From Anaerocolumna aminovalerica (GTDB lineage: Bacteria; Bacillota; Clostridia; Lachnospirales; Lachnospiraceae): a stretch of 57,472 nucleotides of DNA. The notes beneath the pieces are model-generated. The model made no database searches. It saw nothing but the letters and a program-made list of their open reading frames with translations, and had not been told where the DNA came from. Made by a program: the position numbers and the translations under genes. This document shows positions 1-6,169 of the stretch, one piece after another. Numbering within the stretch: the first letter of the stretch is position 1; every line of letters starts with the position of its first letter. The stretch covers positions 1 to 57,472 of the forward strand of contig NZ_FOWD01000029.1 of assembly GCF_900115365.1 (NCBI RefSeq), written 5' to 3'.

Positions 1-21
1 GGGACGGATTTGGGGTTTTTG

Positions 22-34
22 TACACTCCGTTCC
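22..34 (+). repeat. Candidate integrase arm site, copy 1
   Basis: The sequence TACACTCCGTTCC matches the copy at 86-98 in 11 of 13 positions, in the same orientation. It sits outside the integrase gene, as arm-type sites of Tn916-like integrases do. The assignment rests on position and similarity only. Confidence 0.4.
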
Positions 35-85
35 ACCCTGCTCCTCTATATTCCGCCTTAATCCATCTAGCGTTTCCCGACTCTT

Positions 86-107
86 TACATCCCGTTCCGT
101 GGTGATG
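86..107 (+). repeat. Candidate integrase arm site, copy 2
   Basis: A 22-bp stretch containing TACATCCCGTTCCGTG matches 57286-57307 in 19 of 22 positions, in direct orientation. One copy lies at each end of the element. This fits either arm-type binding sites or part of a direct terminal repeat. Confidence 0.5.
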
Positions 108-214
108 TCTTAACGTGTGGTACCGGGTGCGTCAAACCTAAAAAGACGGTTGCTCTATGGACTAAGACGTATGGTATTTTGTGTGAAAAATATGCACTGT
201 TTTCACAGGCACTT

Positions 215-1444
215 TTACAATACAAAAATCTTATCTTCCATGTTCTTGATGACTTCCTTCTTCTTGTCCTCGGTGCAGTCAGCGTAGATATCCAAAGTAG
301 TCTGAACATCCTTATGGCCCATGACCGACTGGATCACCTTGATGTTGCTTTCGTTCTCGCAAAGCCTGGTGCAGAAGGTGTGTCTCAAGTGGTGTGCGGA
401 GAAGTCCGGAAGGAGCAGCGGCTCTCTCTTTTCTCTCTTCGCTTTGGCAGTCTCTTCTTTATTATAGTCTGCCGTAATGTTGTGGATCGCATGATTCACT
501 TCGGAAGGTATCGTTATCGTTCCACCGGAACTTGCGAATACGAACCCGGAATAACCATCGATTTCCTGCGTGCAAAAGCCGATGATCTGCTGGATCTGAT
601 ATTCCTCCAGGAACGCATCATACACTTCCCCGATCATCGGGATCCTGCGACATCCTGCCTCCGTCTTCGGAGTGTTGATGTGGAAGTTGGTTCCCGAATC
701 ATCCACCTTGCGGTGTACAAGGCTGTGATTGATATCGATGATCCTGTTTTCGAAATCCAGATCCTCCCATCTGAGGCCAAGGCACTCTCCGATCCTCATC
801 CCGCTTCCGATCAAAACTGTTATGACCGGTTTCCATCCCTGATACTGATGGTTGGAATAAAGGTAGTTCATGAATGCTTTCTGCTCAGGTACCGTGAGCG
901 ACTTACGCTTGGTCTTAACCCATACATGACTCTTCTTGATCTCTCCGAGAACTCCGGCTGCCGGATTTACACGGATGAGCCCGTCACGAACCGCCATCTG
1001 GAATGCCGGATGAAGCACGGTATGAACGTTATCGACTGTTGCCGGGGAAAGTTTCTCTTCTAATAAGAGAGAATAGTAGTATTCCCTTACATCCGTATAA
1101 CGAACCTGTATCAACCGCCGCTTTCCGAAAGTCTCCCTGACATAGTGATCATAGGTATAAACGTAATTCGTCCTGGTCGTAGGCTTGAGGTCGTATTTCT
1201 GTTTGATGTACGAATCAAATACCTCGTTGACTGTAACACGCTCTGCTCTCTGGGGATCCAGTCCATCCTCCAGATCACGTCTGATCTGCTGTTCCTTCTT
1301 TCGAAGTTCCACGAGATCTTTTCCGTAGACGGTGTGGCGCTTCCTGTTTCTGTCAGTGTAAGAATAAGAGTAGCGTCCGTCTGCCCGTTGACACTCACCG
1401 CTTCTGAGCGCATAGCCGCGGGAGTCCTTCCTGCTCTGTGCCAA
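215..1444 (-). CDS. int: Tyrosine recombinase, Tn916-type integrase
   Basis: This 409-aa site-specific recombinase would integrate and excise the element. The catalytic set is visible: Arg217 in SGMRIGE, Lys260 in the beta-hairpin PKTEAG, the H-x-x-R box at His351/Arg354, His377 in MGHKD and the nucleophile Tyr387 in DIYAD. Residues 1-60 resemble the small arm-DNA-binding domain of Tn916 integrases, followed by a SAM-like core-binding domain at about 70-160. The start is a TTG placed 8 bases after AGGAGGT; no upstream ATG has such a site. It follows the ribbon-helix-helix gene by 36 bases and shares its promoter. It is the last gene before the left end, the usual position for an ICE integrase. 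Confidence 0.95.
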   Translation of the reverse strand: MAQSRKDSRGYALRSGECQRADGRYSYSYTDRNRKRHTVYGKDLVELRKKEQQIRRDLEDGLDPQRAERVTVNEVFDSYIKQKYDLKPTTRTNYVYTYDHYVRETFGKRRLIQVRYTDVREYYYSLLLEEKLSPATVDNVHTVLHPAFQMAVRDGLIRVNPAAGVLGEIKKSHVWVKTKRKSLTVPEQKAFMNYLYSNHQYQGWKPVITVLIGSGMRIGECLGLRWEDLDFENRIIDINHSLVHRKVDDSGTNFHINTPKTEAGCRRIPMIGEVYDAFLEEYQIQQIIGFCTQEIDGYSGFVFASSGGTITIPSEVNHAIHNITADYNKEETAKAKREKREPLLLPDFSAHHLRHTFCTRLCENESNIKVIQSVMGHKDVQTTLDIYADCTEDKKKEVIKNMEDKIFVL

Positions 1445-1480
1445 TCTGTTTACCTCCTTTTGGGGAGAGGCACAGCTTTC

Positions 1481-1651
1481 TTAGGGTTTGGTCTTGTAAA
1501 GGAGCTCAAGCGCTTCCTTAAAGACCTGTGCTTGGGTGAGATTCATCTTCTCGCAGTATGCCAAAAGTCTGTCGCGTTCCGCTTCGGTAACTCTAAAGCC
1601 AACCTTAATGTACTTTTTGTCTTCTACCGTAGGCCTTCCGCGTTTTGCCAT
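1481..1651 (-). CDS. Small ribbon-helix-helix-like DNA-binding protein
   Basis: This is a 56-aa protein beginning MAKRGRP. It has a short beta-strand-like stretch (YIKVGFRV) followed by two predicted helices (TEAERDRLLAYCEKMN and TQAQVFKEALELLYK), the pattern of Arc/CopG ribbon-helix-helix repressors. The start lies 29 bases downstream of a good -10 box and has a GGGAGCAGGAAG ribosome site. It directly precedes int, so it may regulate int or act as an accessory factor for recombination. That role is inferred from position; the fold call rests on pattern only. Confidence 0.7.
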   Translation of the reverse strand: MAKRGRPTVEDKKYIKVGFRVTEAERDRLLAYCEKMNLTQAQVFKEALELLYKTKP

Positions 1652-1680
1652 CTTCCTGCTCCCTTCAGATCTCTACTCAC

Positions 1681-1709
1681 ATTATATTTAATGCCCCACA
1701 AAAAATCAA
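1681..1709 (-). promoter_or_regulatory. Promoter of the ribbon-helix-helix/int operon
   Basis: On the minus strand a TTGATT -35 box (1704-1709) is separated by 17 bases from a perfect TATAAT -10 box (1681-1686). It lies 30 bases upstream of the ribbon-helix-helix start codon. Confidence 0.75.
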
Positions 1710-1758
1710 TGTATTTTTTTGAAAGCTGTGCATCTTATTTTCATTCCATACTGTTCCA

Positions 1759-1980
1759 TTAAATGTCTCTGAAGTTCTCGATATACTCGTCGATGATATC
1801 TGTATTTACCAGAACGATCCTCCTGATGCGGTAGATTGCTTTCGCTTCCTTGGCAAGTTCAGTAAACGCATGGATCCCCATGGAGTACATCGCTGCGCCT
1901 TCTTCATATTTCACGAACTTCTTCTTACCGTTCGTAAAAAGGCTTTCCATATTCTCATATTCTTTTCTCTTATATCCCAT
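1759..1980 (-). CDS. DUF6462 protein, excisionase-like (copy 1)
   Basis: This 73-aa protein has the DUF6462 pattern GAAMYSMGIHAFTELAKEA followed by YRIRRIVLVNTDIIDEYI. The first part resembles a recognition-helix segment and the second the wing and tail of small excisionases. Two relatives are encoded at the far end (56586-56840 and 56842-57132) and share the YSM...LAKEA core. It starts 3 bases after the stop of the 190-aa gene with a GGAGGGT site, so the two are co-translated. Its place next to int makes a directionality (Xis-like) role plausible but unproven. Confidence 0.75.
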   Translation of the reverse strand: MGYKRKEYENMESLFTNGKKKFVKYEEGAAMYSMGIHAFTELAKEAKAIYRIRRIVLVNTDIIDEYIENFRDI

Positions 1981-1983
1981 GAT

Positions 1984-2556
1984 CTAACCCTCCTGTATGG
2001 TTTCCCTGAAGAAAGCAATCGTCTTGCCTTCCAGCTTTTTTCTTGTTTTCGATACGATATTCAGGATCGTCTGATACGCCTTGTCTTCTTCCTCCGCGAT
2101 CTCTACGAGCTTTCTACCGTCATGCAGATGACTGTAGGTGATCTTGAATTCTGCCAGGGGAAGTGCTTTGAGGCTTGTATCAAAGACCTCGTATTCCCTG
2201 CGCATCATATGGATCGTCAGGATATCCCGCTTATGCTTCTCGGGATCATCGGTTTCCTTTAAGATGTTCCCGGAGAAATTGCACTCCTCGATGGCATCGC
2301 GGATCATGATATGCTCGATCGCTTTTGCAGCTGTCGGATCACTGCGATGACTGGTCTGGATCCTCACGCCCAGGTCGTCATCATTTTTCTTCCGTCTGTT
2401 GTATTCAACCTCGAATAGGATCCGGTTGAACAGTCCGGTTTCGTAGCAGTCCACCAGCTGTGGAAAGATACTGTAGTTCTTGTAGATCAGTCGGAAGCGT
2501 TCACGGGGAGTTGCTTTCCCGTAGCTTTCCACCAACTTATCTTCTGTAATGCACAT
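1984..2556 (-). CDS. Hypothetical 190-aa protein of the integration module
   Basis: I do not recognise this protein with confidence. It is charged and mostly helical in appearance, with no signal peptide or membrane segment. The last 50 residues (VEIAEEEDKAYQTILNIVSK and onwards) look like a helix-turn-helix region similar to phage ArpU/sigma region 4-like regulators, but this is weak. It is the first gene of a minus-strand unit running into the DUF6462 gene. Its ribosome site lies inside a hairpin (2563-2586), so its translation may be controlled. Confidence 0.6.
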   Translation of the reverse strand: MCITEDKLVESYGKATPRERFRLIYKNYSIFPQLVDCYETGLFNRILFEVEYNRRKKNDDDLGVRIQTSHRSDPTAAKAIEHIMIRDAIEECNFSGNILKETDDPEKHKRDILTIHMMRREYEVFDTSLKALPLAEFKITYSHLHDGRKLVEIAEEEDKAYQTILNIVSKTRKKLEGKTIAFFRETIQEG

Positions 2557-2562
2557 GTTCGC

Positions 2563-2612
2563 ACCTCCGTTTTCTTTCTTGGAGGTTAGGCTTGCCGGCT
2601 TGCGTCACCTCT
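2563..2612 (-). promoter_or_regulatory. Ribosome-site-sequestering leader hairpin
   Basis: In the minus-strand leader of the 190-aa gene, the ribosome site GGAGGT (2563-2568) is complementary to ACCTCC (2581-2586) across a 12-base loop. The same ACCTCC can instead pair with an upstream AGAGGT (2607-2612). This gives two mutually exclusive structures, as in translational attenuators. No function is shown; the pairing is read directly from the sequence. Confidence 0.45.
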
Positions 2613-2640
2613 TGCTTACACATGCAATTCTACGGAACTC

Positions 2641-2700
2641 TATGTAAAAAGTCGTTCCCCAAACAGACAACCTCAGGTTGACCGATAGACAACCTCCGGA
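2641..2700 (-). promoter_or_regulatory. Promoter and operator-like repeats of the 190-aa gene
   Basis: On the minus strand TTGTCT (2665-2670) and TACATA (2641-2646) form a plausible promoter with an 18-base spacer. The 10-bp sequence AGACAACCTC occurs at 2665-2674 and again at 2687-2696, exactly 22 bases apart. A near-perfect palindrome CAACCTCAGGTTG (2668-2680) overlaps the -35 box. This looks like a regulator-binding region. Confidence 0.5.
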
Positions 2701-2703
2701 CAT

Positions 2704-2729
2704 AAAAAAGGTACCGGTCTCCCGATACC
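2704..2729 (-). terminator. Rho-independent terminator after the XRE gene
   Basis: On the minus strand an 8-bp stem (GGTATCGG / CCGGTACC, one G-T pair) with a GAGA loop is followed by six T. It lies 6 bases past the stop of the XRE gene at 2735. Confidence 0.8.
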
Positions 2730-2734
2730 CTGTT

Positions 2735-3061
2735 TTACATATTAGAAACTGCCTTGATCTGTGCGAGTAAAAGCACTCTTACCTTTTCATCGGTAATACT
2801 CTGAAGCAGCCCATACACTTCCTTCTCAAACGGATCCTTTTCTTCTTCAAAACCAAGCAGATAATCCGGTGTTGTGTAAAGAGCCCTGGCAATCTCAGCA
2901 AGACAGCTTGCTCTCATCTCTTTCTTATCGGTCTCGTAATATGAGATGGTAGACTTCTTCATATATAAACGCTCTGCCAGTTCCTCCTGGGTCATTCCAA
3001 GTCTGATCCTCTGTGCTCTGATCCTCTGTCCTAATGTTTCTTCCTTAATAGATATGTTCAT
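2735..3061 (-). CDS. XRE-family (Cro/CI) transcriptional regulator
   Basis: This 108-aa protein starts MNISIKEE. Residues about 8-65 form a classical helix-turn-helix (LGQRIRAQRIRLGMTQEELA with KSTISYYETDKKEM), followed by a short helical tail. I chose the ATG at 3061 because GAGGAGAAG lies just before it; an in-frame upstream start would lack a site. A terminator closes the gene, and another hairpin with a T-rich tail lies in its leader. It probably regulates the integration module or the divergent promoters at 3.8-3.9 kb. Confidence 0.85.
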   Translation of the reverse strand: MNISIKEETLGQRIRAQRIRLGMTQEELAERLYMKKSTISYYETDKKEMRASCLAEIARALYTTPDYLLGFEEEKDPFEKEVYGLLQSITDEKVRVLLLAQIKAVSNM

Positions 3062-3096
3062 CTTCTCCTCTTTCCGGGTGAACCGGAAAAAAGAGA

Positions 3097-3146
3097 AAAC
3101 AAAACGCACGAAAAGACTCCGTTTTACCGGTTATCTTTTCATGCGT
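3097..3146 (-). terminator. Leader terminator or attenuator before the XRE gene
   Basis: On the minus strand ACGCATGAAAAG (3135-3146) pairs with CTTTTCGTGCGT (3104-3115), 11 of 12 positions, and is followed by TTTGTTTT. It lies between the zinc-ribbon gene (ends 3239) and the XRE gene. It could simply end the upstream gene or attenuate the XRE gene. A 42-codon ORF with a GAGG site reads through the hairpin. Confidence 0.6.
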
Positions 3147-3238
3147 CCGCGGTGGGTCATGCCCCCATATCATGAAGCCCTCATTTAGTTGTAATTATGC
3201 GTGTCATGCACGCTTGATTTCGTCCTTATTACTAAAGC

Positions 3239-3445
3239 TTATAAGTAGCACTTTCCGAGAGCATCCGTTCTCTCGAGGATCTGCCCCTCTGTAAAATTCT
3301 TGAGGGTCACTACTCTGGTACATTTGTGAGTATGGCATTTTATCATAATGCCGTTCATAGCCGGAGCCGTCCTGTCTCCGGTCAGTGCATAGGAGATCCG
3401 CATGGATTTCCTGCACTTCTTGCAATAAAAATCAATCGCCTGCAT
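3239..3445 (-). CDS. Small zinc-ribbon-like protein
   Basis: This 68-aa protein has CKKC near its start and C-x-x-x-x-C (CHTHKC) in the middle, which could bind one zinc. The rest (TRVVTLKNFTEG) looks like a short ribbon. The frame stays open upstream to an ATG at 3640. I prefer the start at 3445, because GGAGGTGAAG lies 5 bases before it, whereas the 3640 start has a ribosome site only 2 bases away. If 3640 is used the protein is 133 aa with an unrecognised N-terminus. It resembles the small Cys-rich proteins common in clostridial ICEs; function unknown. Confidence 0.6.
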   Translation of the reverse strand: MQAIDFYCKKCRKSMRISYALTGDRTAPAMNGIMIKCHTHKCTRVVTLKNFTEGQILERTDALGKCYL

Positions 3446-3819
3446 TCGGCTCTTCACCTCCAATTCACCAATTTGATCTGAAGTCTGAAAAGGAAAGGGA
3501 AAGTCACCTTTACAGATTACTGCGAAACGTTGATTAGTCGATCCGCAAAGCGAGCTGACTATAATCCCCCGAGGTCCGGGCAGCTCACCAAAAGCCTCTA
3601 TATTCAGTTTTTCTTCCTGCGCAGAAAGAAGATCACTCATATCCTCCTACGCGTGTAAACAATCATAGGCATGTTCATTACCTCCATCCAAGACAAGCAG
3701 CGAACCAAGTTCCGACCGCTGAAGGTTAGCGTGGTCCGCAAGCACCTTCCCAAAAAGTTACTTGTGTATGGGGTATCATTCTGCCGGCCGGCCAGTACGT
3801 GTACTCCTTACGAGTATCT

Positions 3820-3848
3820 AATATAAAACAAGTCTGATTTGATTTCAA
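3820..3848 (-). promoter_or_regulatory. Leftward promoter of the divergent control region
   Basis: On the minus strand TTGAAA (3843-3848) and TATATT (3820-3825) are 17 bases apart. It would transcribe the zinc-ribbon gene and possibly the XRE gene. The leader between here and 3640 (about 180 bases) holds only tiny ORFs and a GGCCGGCC palindrome. Confidence 0.6.
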
Positions 3849-3890
3849 TAGAAACATATTTCCGTTTTCTAATTATATTTGATTTTTCTA

Positions 3891-3919
3891 TTGATTTTAT
3901 CCGCCCTATGAAGTATATT
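3891..3919 (+). promoter_or_regulatory. Rightward promoter of the S24 repressor gene
   Basis: TTGATT (3891-3896) and TATATT (3914-3919) are 17 bases apart on the plus strand. They lie 50 bases upstream of the repressor start and back to back with the leftward promoter. Confidence 0.65.
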
Positions 3920-3931
3920 AGATTCACAGAC

Positions 3932-3951
3932 GTGTGGGCTGTATCCCACAC
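3932..3951. promoter_or_regulatory. Operator-like inverted repeat
   Basis: GTGTGGG (3932-3938) and CCCACAC (3945-3951) are perfect inverted arms separated by 6 bases. They sit just downstream of the expected transcription start of the repressor gene. This is a natural place for autoregulation by the S24 repressor. Confidence 0.5.
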
Positions 3952-3968
3952 TTAGAAAGAGGTCACTT

Positions 3969-4670
3969 ATGGACAATATCGGAAACATATTTGCAGCATA
4001 TCGGAAAAACCTGAAATACTCACAACAGGATATCTGCGATAAGCTTACCGGAATGGGAATCCCTACCAAACCTGCAGCATACAGCACCTGGGAGACCGGT
4101 AACAGCATTCCGAACGCAGTACAGTTTCTTGCGATGTGCAAGATCCTTGGGATCACGGATATCTTCAATCAGTTTATAGGAGGATATAATCCGGACGACC
4201 CGATGGCCGAGCTCAATGAGGAAGGCAGAGCGATGGCACTTAATTACATTGACCTGCTGAAGGGCTCCGAAAAGTATCAGGCAACTCCCGTCCGTATCCT
4301 GCAGCCTGTCAGGATACTCAATCTCTATGATATGCCTGTATCCGCAGGAACCGGTCAGTTTCTTGACAACGACAGCTATGAAGAAGTCGAAGTCGGACCT
4401 GAAGTTCCGGAGACGGCTGATTTCGGAGTGCGCATCAGTGGAGACAGCATGATGCCGAGATACCTGGATAAACAGATCGTGTGGATCCAGAAGACAGATG
4501 AACTGAATGATGGAGAGATCGGGATCTTCTACTACAACGGAAACGCCTACTGTAAGAAGCTTCTATGCAATAAAAAAGGAACGTACCTCATTTCACTGAA
4601 TGATAAGTACGAACCTATTGAGATTGCGGAAGGATCAACATTTAAGACTTTTGGCCGGGTTGTGAGTTAG
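3969..4670 (+). CDS. LexA/CI-like repressor, XRE plus S24 peptidase
   Basis: This 233-aa protein has an N-terminal XRE helix-turn-helix (residues about 5-65) and a C-terminal S24 self-cleaving domain. The catalytic Ser160 sits in SGDSMMP and the paired lysine is 196 or 197 in YCKKL. A probable cleavage site is Ala126-Gly127 in SAGTG. Such proteins are inactivated after DNA damage through RecA-stimulated self-cleavage, and in ICEs and prophages they hold transfer or excision genes off. It is transcribed away from the integration module, with divergent promoters in between. I infer that it is the SOS-linked master switch. Confidence 0.9.
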   Translation: MDNIGNIFAAYRKNLKYSQQDICDKLTGMGIPTKPAAYSTWETGNSIPNAVQFLAMCKILGITDIFNQFIGGYNPDDPMAELNEEGRAMALNYIDLLKGSEKYQATPVRILQPVRILNLYDMPVSAGTGQFLDNDSYEEVEVGPEVPETADFGVRISGDSMMPRYLDKQIVWIQKTDELNDGEIGIFYYNGNAYCKKLLCNKKGTYLISLNDKYEPIEIAEGSTFKTFGRVVS

Positions 4671-4680
4671 AGTCCGGATT

Positions 4681-4709
4681 ATTGTACACATTGATTGCTA
4701 CAATATAAT
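4681..4709 (+). promoter_or_regulatory. Promoter with operator-like repeat for the second XRE gene
   Basis: TTGTAC (4682-4687) and a perfect TATAAT (4704-4709) are 16 bases apart. The inverted arms ATTGTA (4681-4686) and TACAAT (4699-4704) cover both boxes, suggesting repression. AAGGAGGG follows just before the gene. Confidence 0.6.
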
Positions 4710-4747
4710 TGCTCCCCGTATCAGGTCAACCAATAAGGAGGGATTAT

Positions 4748-4960
4748 ATGGCAGTCAAAAATGATCTTAAGAAGCTGCGCAAGGAACAGCGCTTAAAGCA
4801 GGCTGATCTTGCAATAGCTGTCGGTATGTGTGAAAAAAGCATCAGCAACATCGAGCTTGAAAAGAATCCGGCCAGCCTTGAAACAGCTCTTCGCCTTGCA
4901 GCATATTTTAAAGTCTCTGTGGAAGATATCTTCCATCTGGAGGAAGAACATACCACGTAG
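4748..4960 (+). CDS. Small XRE-family regulator
   Basis: This 70-aa protein is almost entirely one Cro/CI helix-turn-helix domain: LKKLRKEQRLKQADLAIAVG, then KSISNIELEKNPASLETALR, ending KVSVEDIFHLEEE. The ATG at 4748 has AAGGAGGG six bases upstream; an in-frame start at 4709 has no such site. It heads a plus-strand group with the broken DUF5131 gene and the HAD hydrolase. The repeat over its promoter suggests autoregulation. Confidence 0.85.
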   Translation: MAVKNDLKKLRKEQRLKQADLAIAVGMCEKSISNIELEKNPASLETALRLAAYFKVSVEDIFHLEEEHTT

Positions 4961-4981
4961 GAAGTGTGATGATAATACGCC

Positions 4982-5782
4982 ATGAAACAGTTGTCTTTAT
5001 TCCCGGAAGATAATACCGATCCAAGACCACCGGAATCGATAGGCTGGAATCTGTGGCACGGATGTACAAAGGCCAGTACCGGATGCCTGCATTGCTATAT
5101 GTATCGAAGGGATGAATCCATCGGAAAGGATCCTTCCATCGTACAAAAGACAGAGAACTTCGATCTTCCGGTTAAGATCTTAAGATCCGGCAAATATAAA
5201 GGCAGATATAAAGTTCCCTTCGGCTCACACATCTGAACATGCTTTTCATCCGATTTCTTTCATGCCGATGCAGATGAATGGAGAGAAGACGCCTGGGATA
5301 TGATACACGAACGTTCCGACTGTTCTTTCTTCATGATCACCAAGAGACCGGAACGGATCGCAGAACATCTTCCAAAGAATTGGGGCTATGGCTGGGAGCA
5401 TGTCACAATAGCTGTTACCTGTGAGAACCAGGCGATGGCTGATAAAAGGCTCCCGGTATATCTGTCTCTCCCACTCTTCCACCACTCCGTAATGATCGAA
5501 CCGATGCTGACGGCCGTGGATCTGCGGCCATATATCGATGGATACCGCTCATCTGACGGAAGCCCTGTCATCAAGCACGTATCCATTGGCGGAGAATCCG
5601 GGCCCGGAGCCAGGATCTGTGATTATTCCTGGGTAGAGGCCGTTCATGCACAGTGCATCGAAAACGGGATAAGCTTCAACTACCATCAGACCGGAGCAAA
5701 GCTTATAAAAGACGGAAAACTATACGACATACCAAGAAAACTGCAGCACACTCAGGCACATAAAGCAGGGCTTGATACATAG
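4982..5782 (+). pseudogene. DUF5131 (phage Gp37/Gp68-like) gene split by an in-frame TGA
   Basis: The reading frame from 4982 encodes a DUF5131 protein with the family cysteine cluster C-x6-C-x2-C at residues 28, 35 and 38 (GCTKASTGCLHC), resembling a radical-SAM-type site. It is interrupted by one TGA at 5234-5236. The same frame continues without a shift to 5782 and keeps family features (CFSSDFF, FFMITKRPERI, GGESGPGARICDYSW). Upstream and downstream parts together would be 266 codons, about the family length. Either the gene is inactivated by one point mutation, or the base is a sequencing error. Neighbouring genes use TGA as a stop, so general recoding is unlikely. Confidence 0.75.
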
Positions 5783-5803
5783 CCTGAAGAAAGGAGGCCC
5801 GTC

Positions 5804-6136
5804 ATGAGTACAACAGCATATCAGATCATCGCCGTAGACTTTGACGGAACCCTCTGCTATAGCAACTGGCCTGAGCTCGGCGAACCCAACAGACCACTGA
5901 TCGAATATCTTATCAATCAGAAAAGATCCGGCAACAAGCTCATCCTCTGGACCTGCAGAGCCGGTGAAGCCCTAGAGAAAGCAGTCTCCTGGTGCCGTGA
6001 TCATCAGCTGGAATTCGATGCCATAAATGACAATCTCCCGGAAATCATTGAAATGTACGGCAACAATTCCCGGAAGATCACCTGCGATTATTACATTGAT
6101 GATAAAGCCGTTTTACCGGCCATGGTAAATGGTTAA
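5804..6136 (+). CDS. Small HAD-superfamily hydrolase
   Basis: This 110-aa protein has the HAD motif I DFDGTLC near residue 12 (first Asp nucleophile, second Asp general acid), a motif II-like LILWTCRAG and a motif IV-like YYIDDKA. It lacks a large cap domain, so it is a minimal phosphatase-like HAD as seen in phages and ICEs. The substrate cannot be deduced. It follows the DUF5131 gene by 21 bases with an AAGGAGG site and ends at a terminator. Confidence 0.8.
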   Translation: MSTTAYQIIAVDFDGTLCYSNWPELGEPNRPLIEYLINQKRSGNKLILWTCRAGEALEKAVSWCRDHQLEFDAINDNLPEIIEMYGNNSRKITCDYYIDDKAVLPAMVNG

Positions 6137-6160
6137 GGCCCGCCGACTGGCGAGCCTTTT
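6137..6160 (+). terminator. Rho-independent terminator after the HAD gene
   Basis: GGCCCGCC and GGCGAGCC form an 8-bp stem with one mismatch and a GACT loop, followed by TTTT. It separates the plus-strand control genes from the end of the minus-strand defence operon. Confidence 0.7.
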
Positions 6161-6169
6161 CATTATAGA

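Larger units (their letters stand above)
1..214. other. Left end of element, non-coding
   Basis: This stretch lies beyond the stop codon of the integrase and holds no convincing gene. It contains two copies of a 13-bp motif of the form TACAnnCCGTTCC (22-34 and 86-98). Copies recur near the other end of the window, so this is probably the integrase-binding end of the element. No tRNA or chromosomal gene marks the junction, so the exact attachment site cannot be fixed. Confidence 0.5.

Noticed and set aside
1-214. tRNA or its 3' end as the attachment site
   Set aside because: No cloverleaf or T-loop sequence is present at either end of the window.
179-1063. Long plus-strand open frame opposite int
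   Set aside because: It is the antisense shadow of the integrase, has no ribosome site and no recognisable domain; the minus-strand frame has all catalytic residues.
3239-3640. 133-aa version of the zinc-ribbon protein as the main product
   Set aside because: The upstream ATG has its ribosome site only 2 bases away, while GGAGGTGAAG sits properly before the ATG at 3445. Not excluded, so it is mentioned in the feature.
5234-5236. Selenocysteine or genetic-code change at the TGA in DUF5131
   Set aside because: Other genes here end with TGA and use TGG for Trp, and I see no SECIS-like hairpin just after the codon; a mutation or error is simpler.
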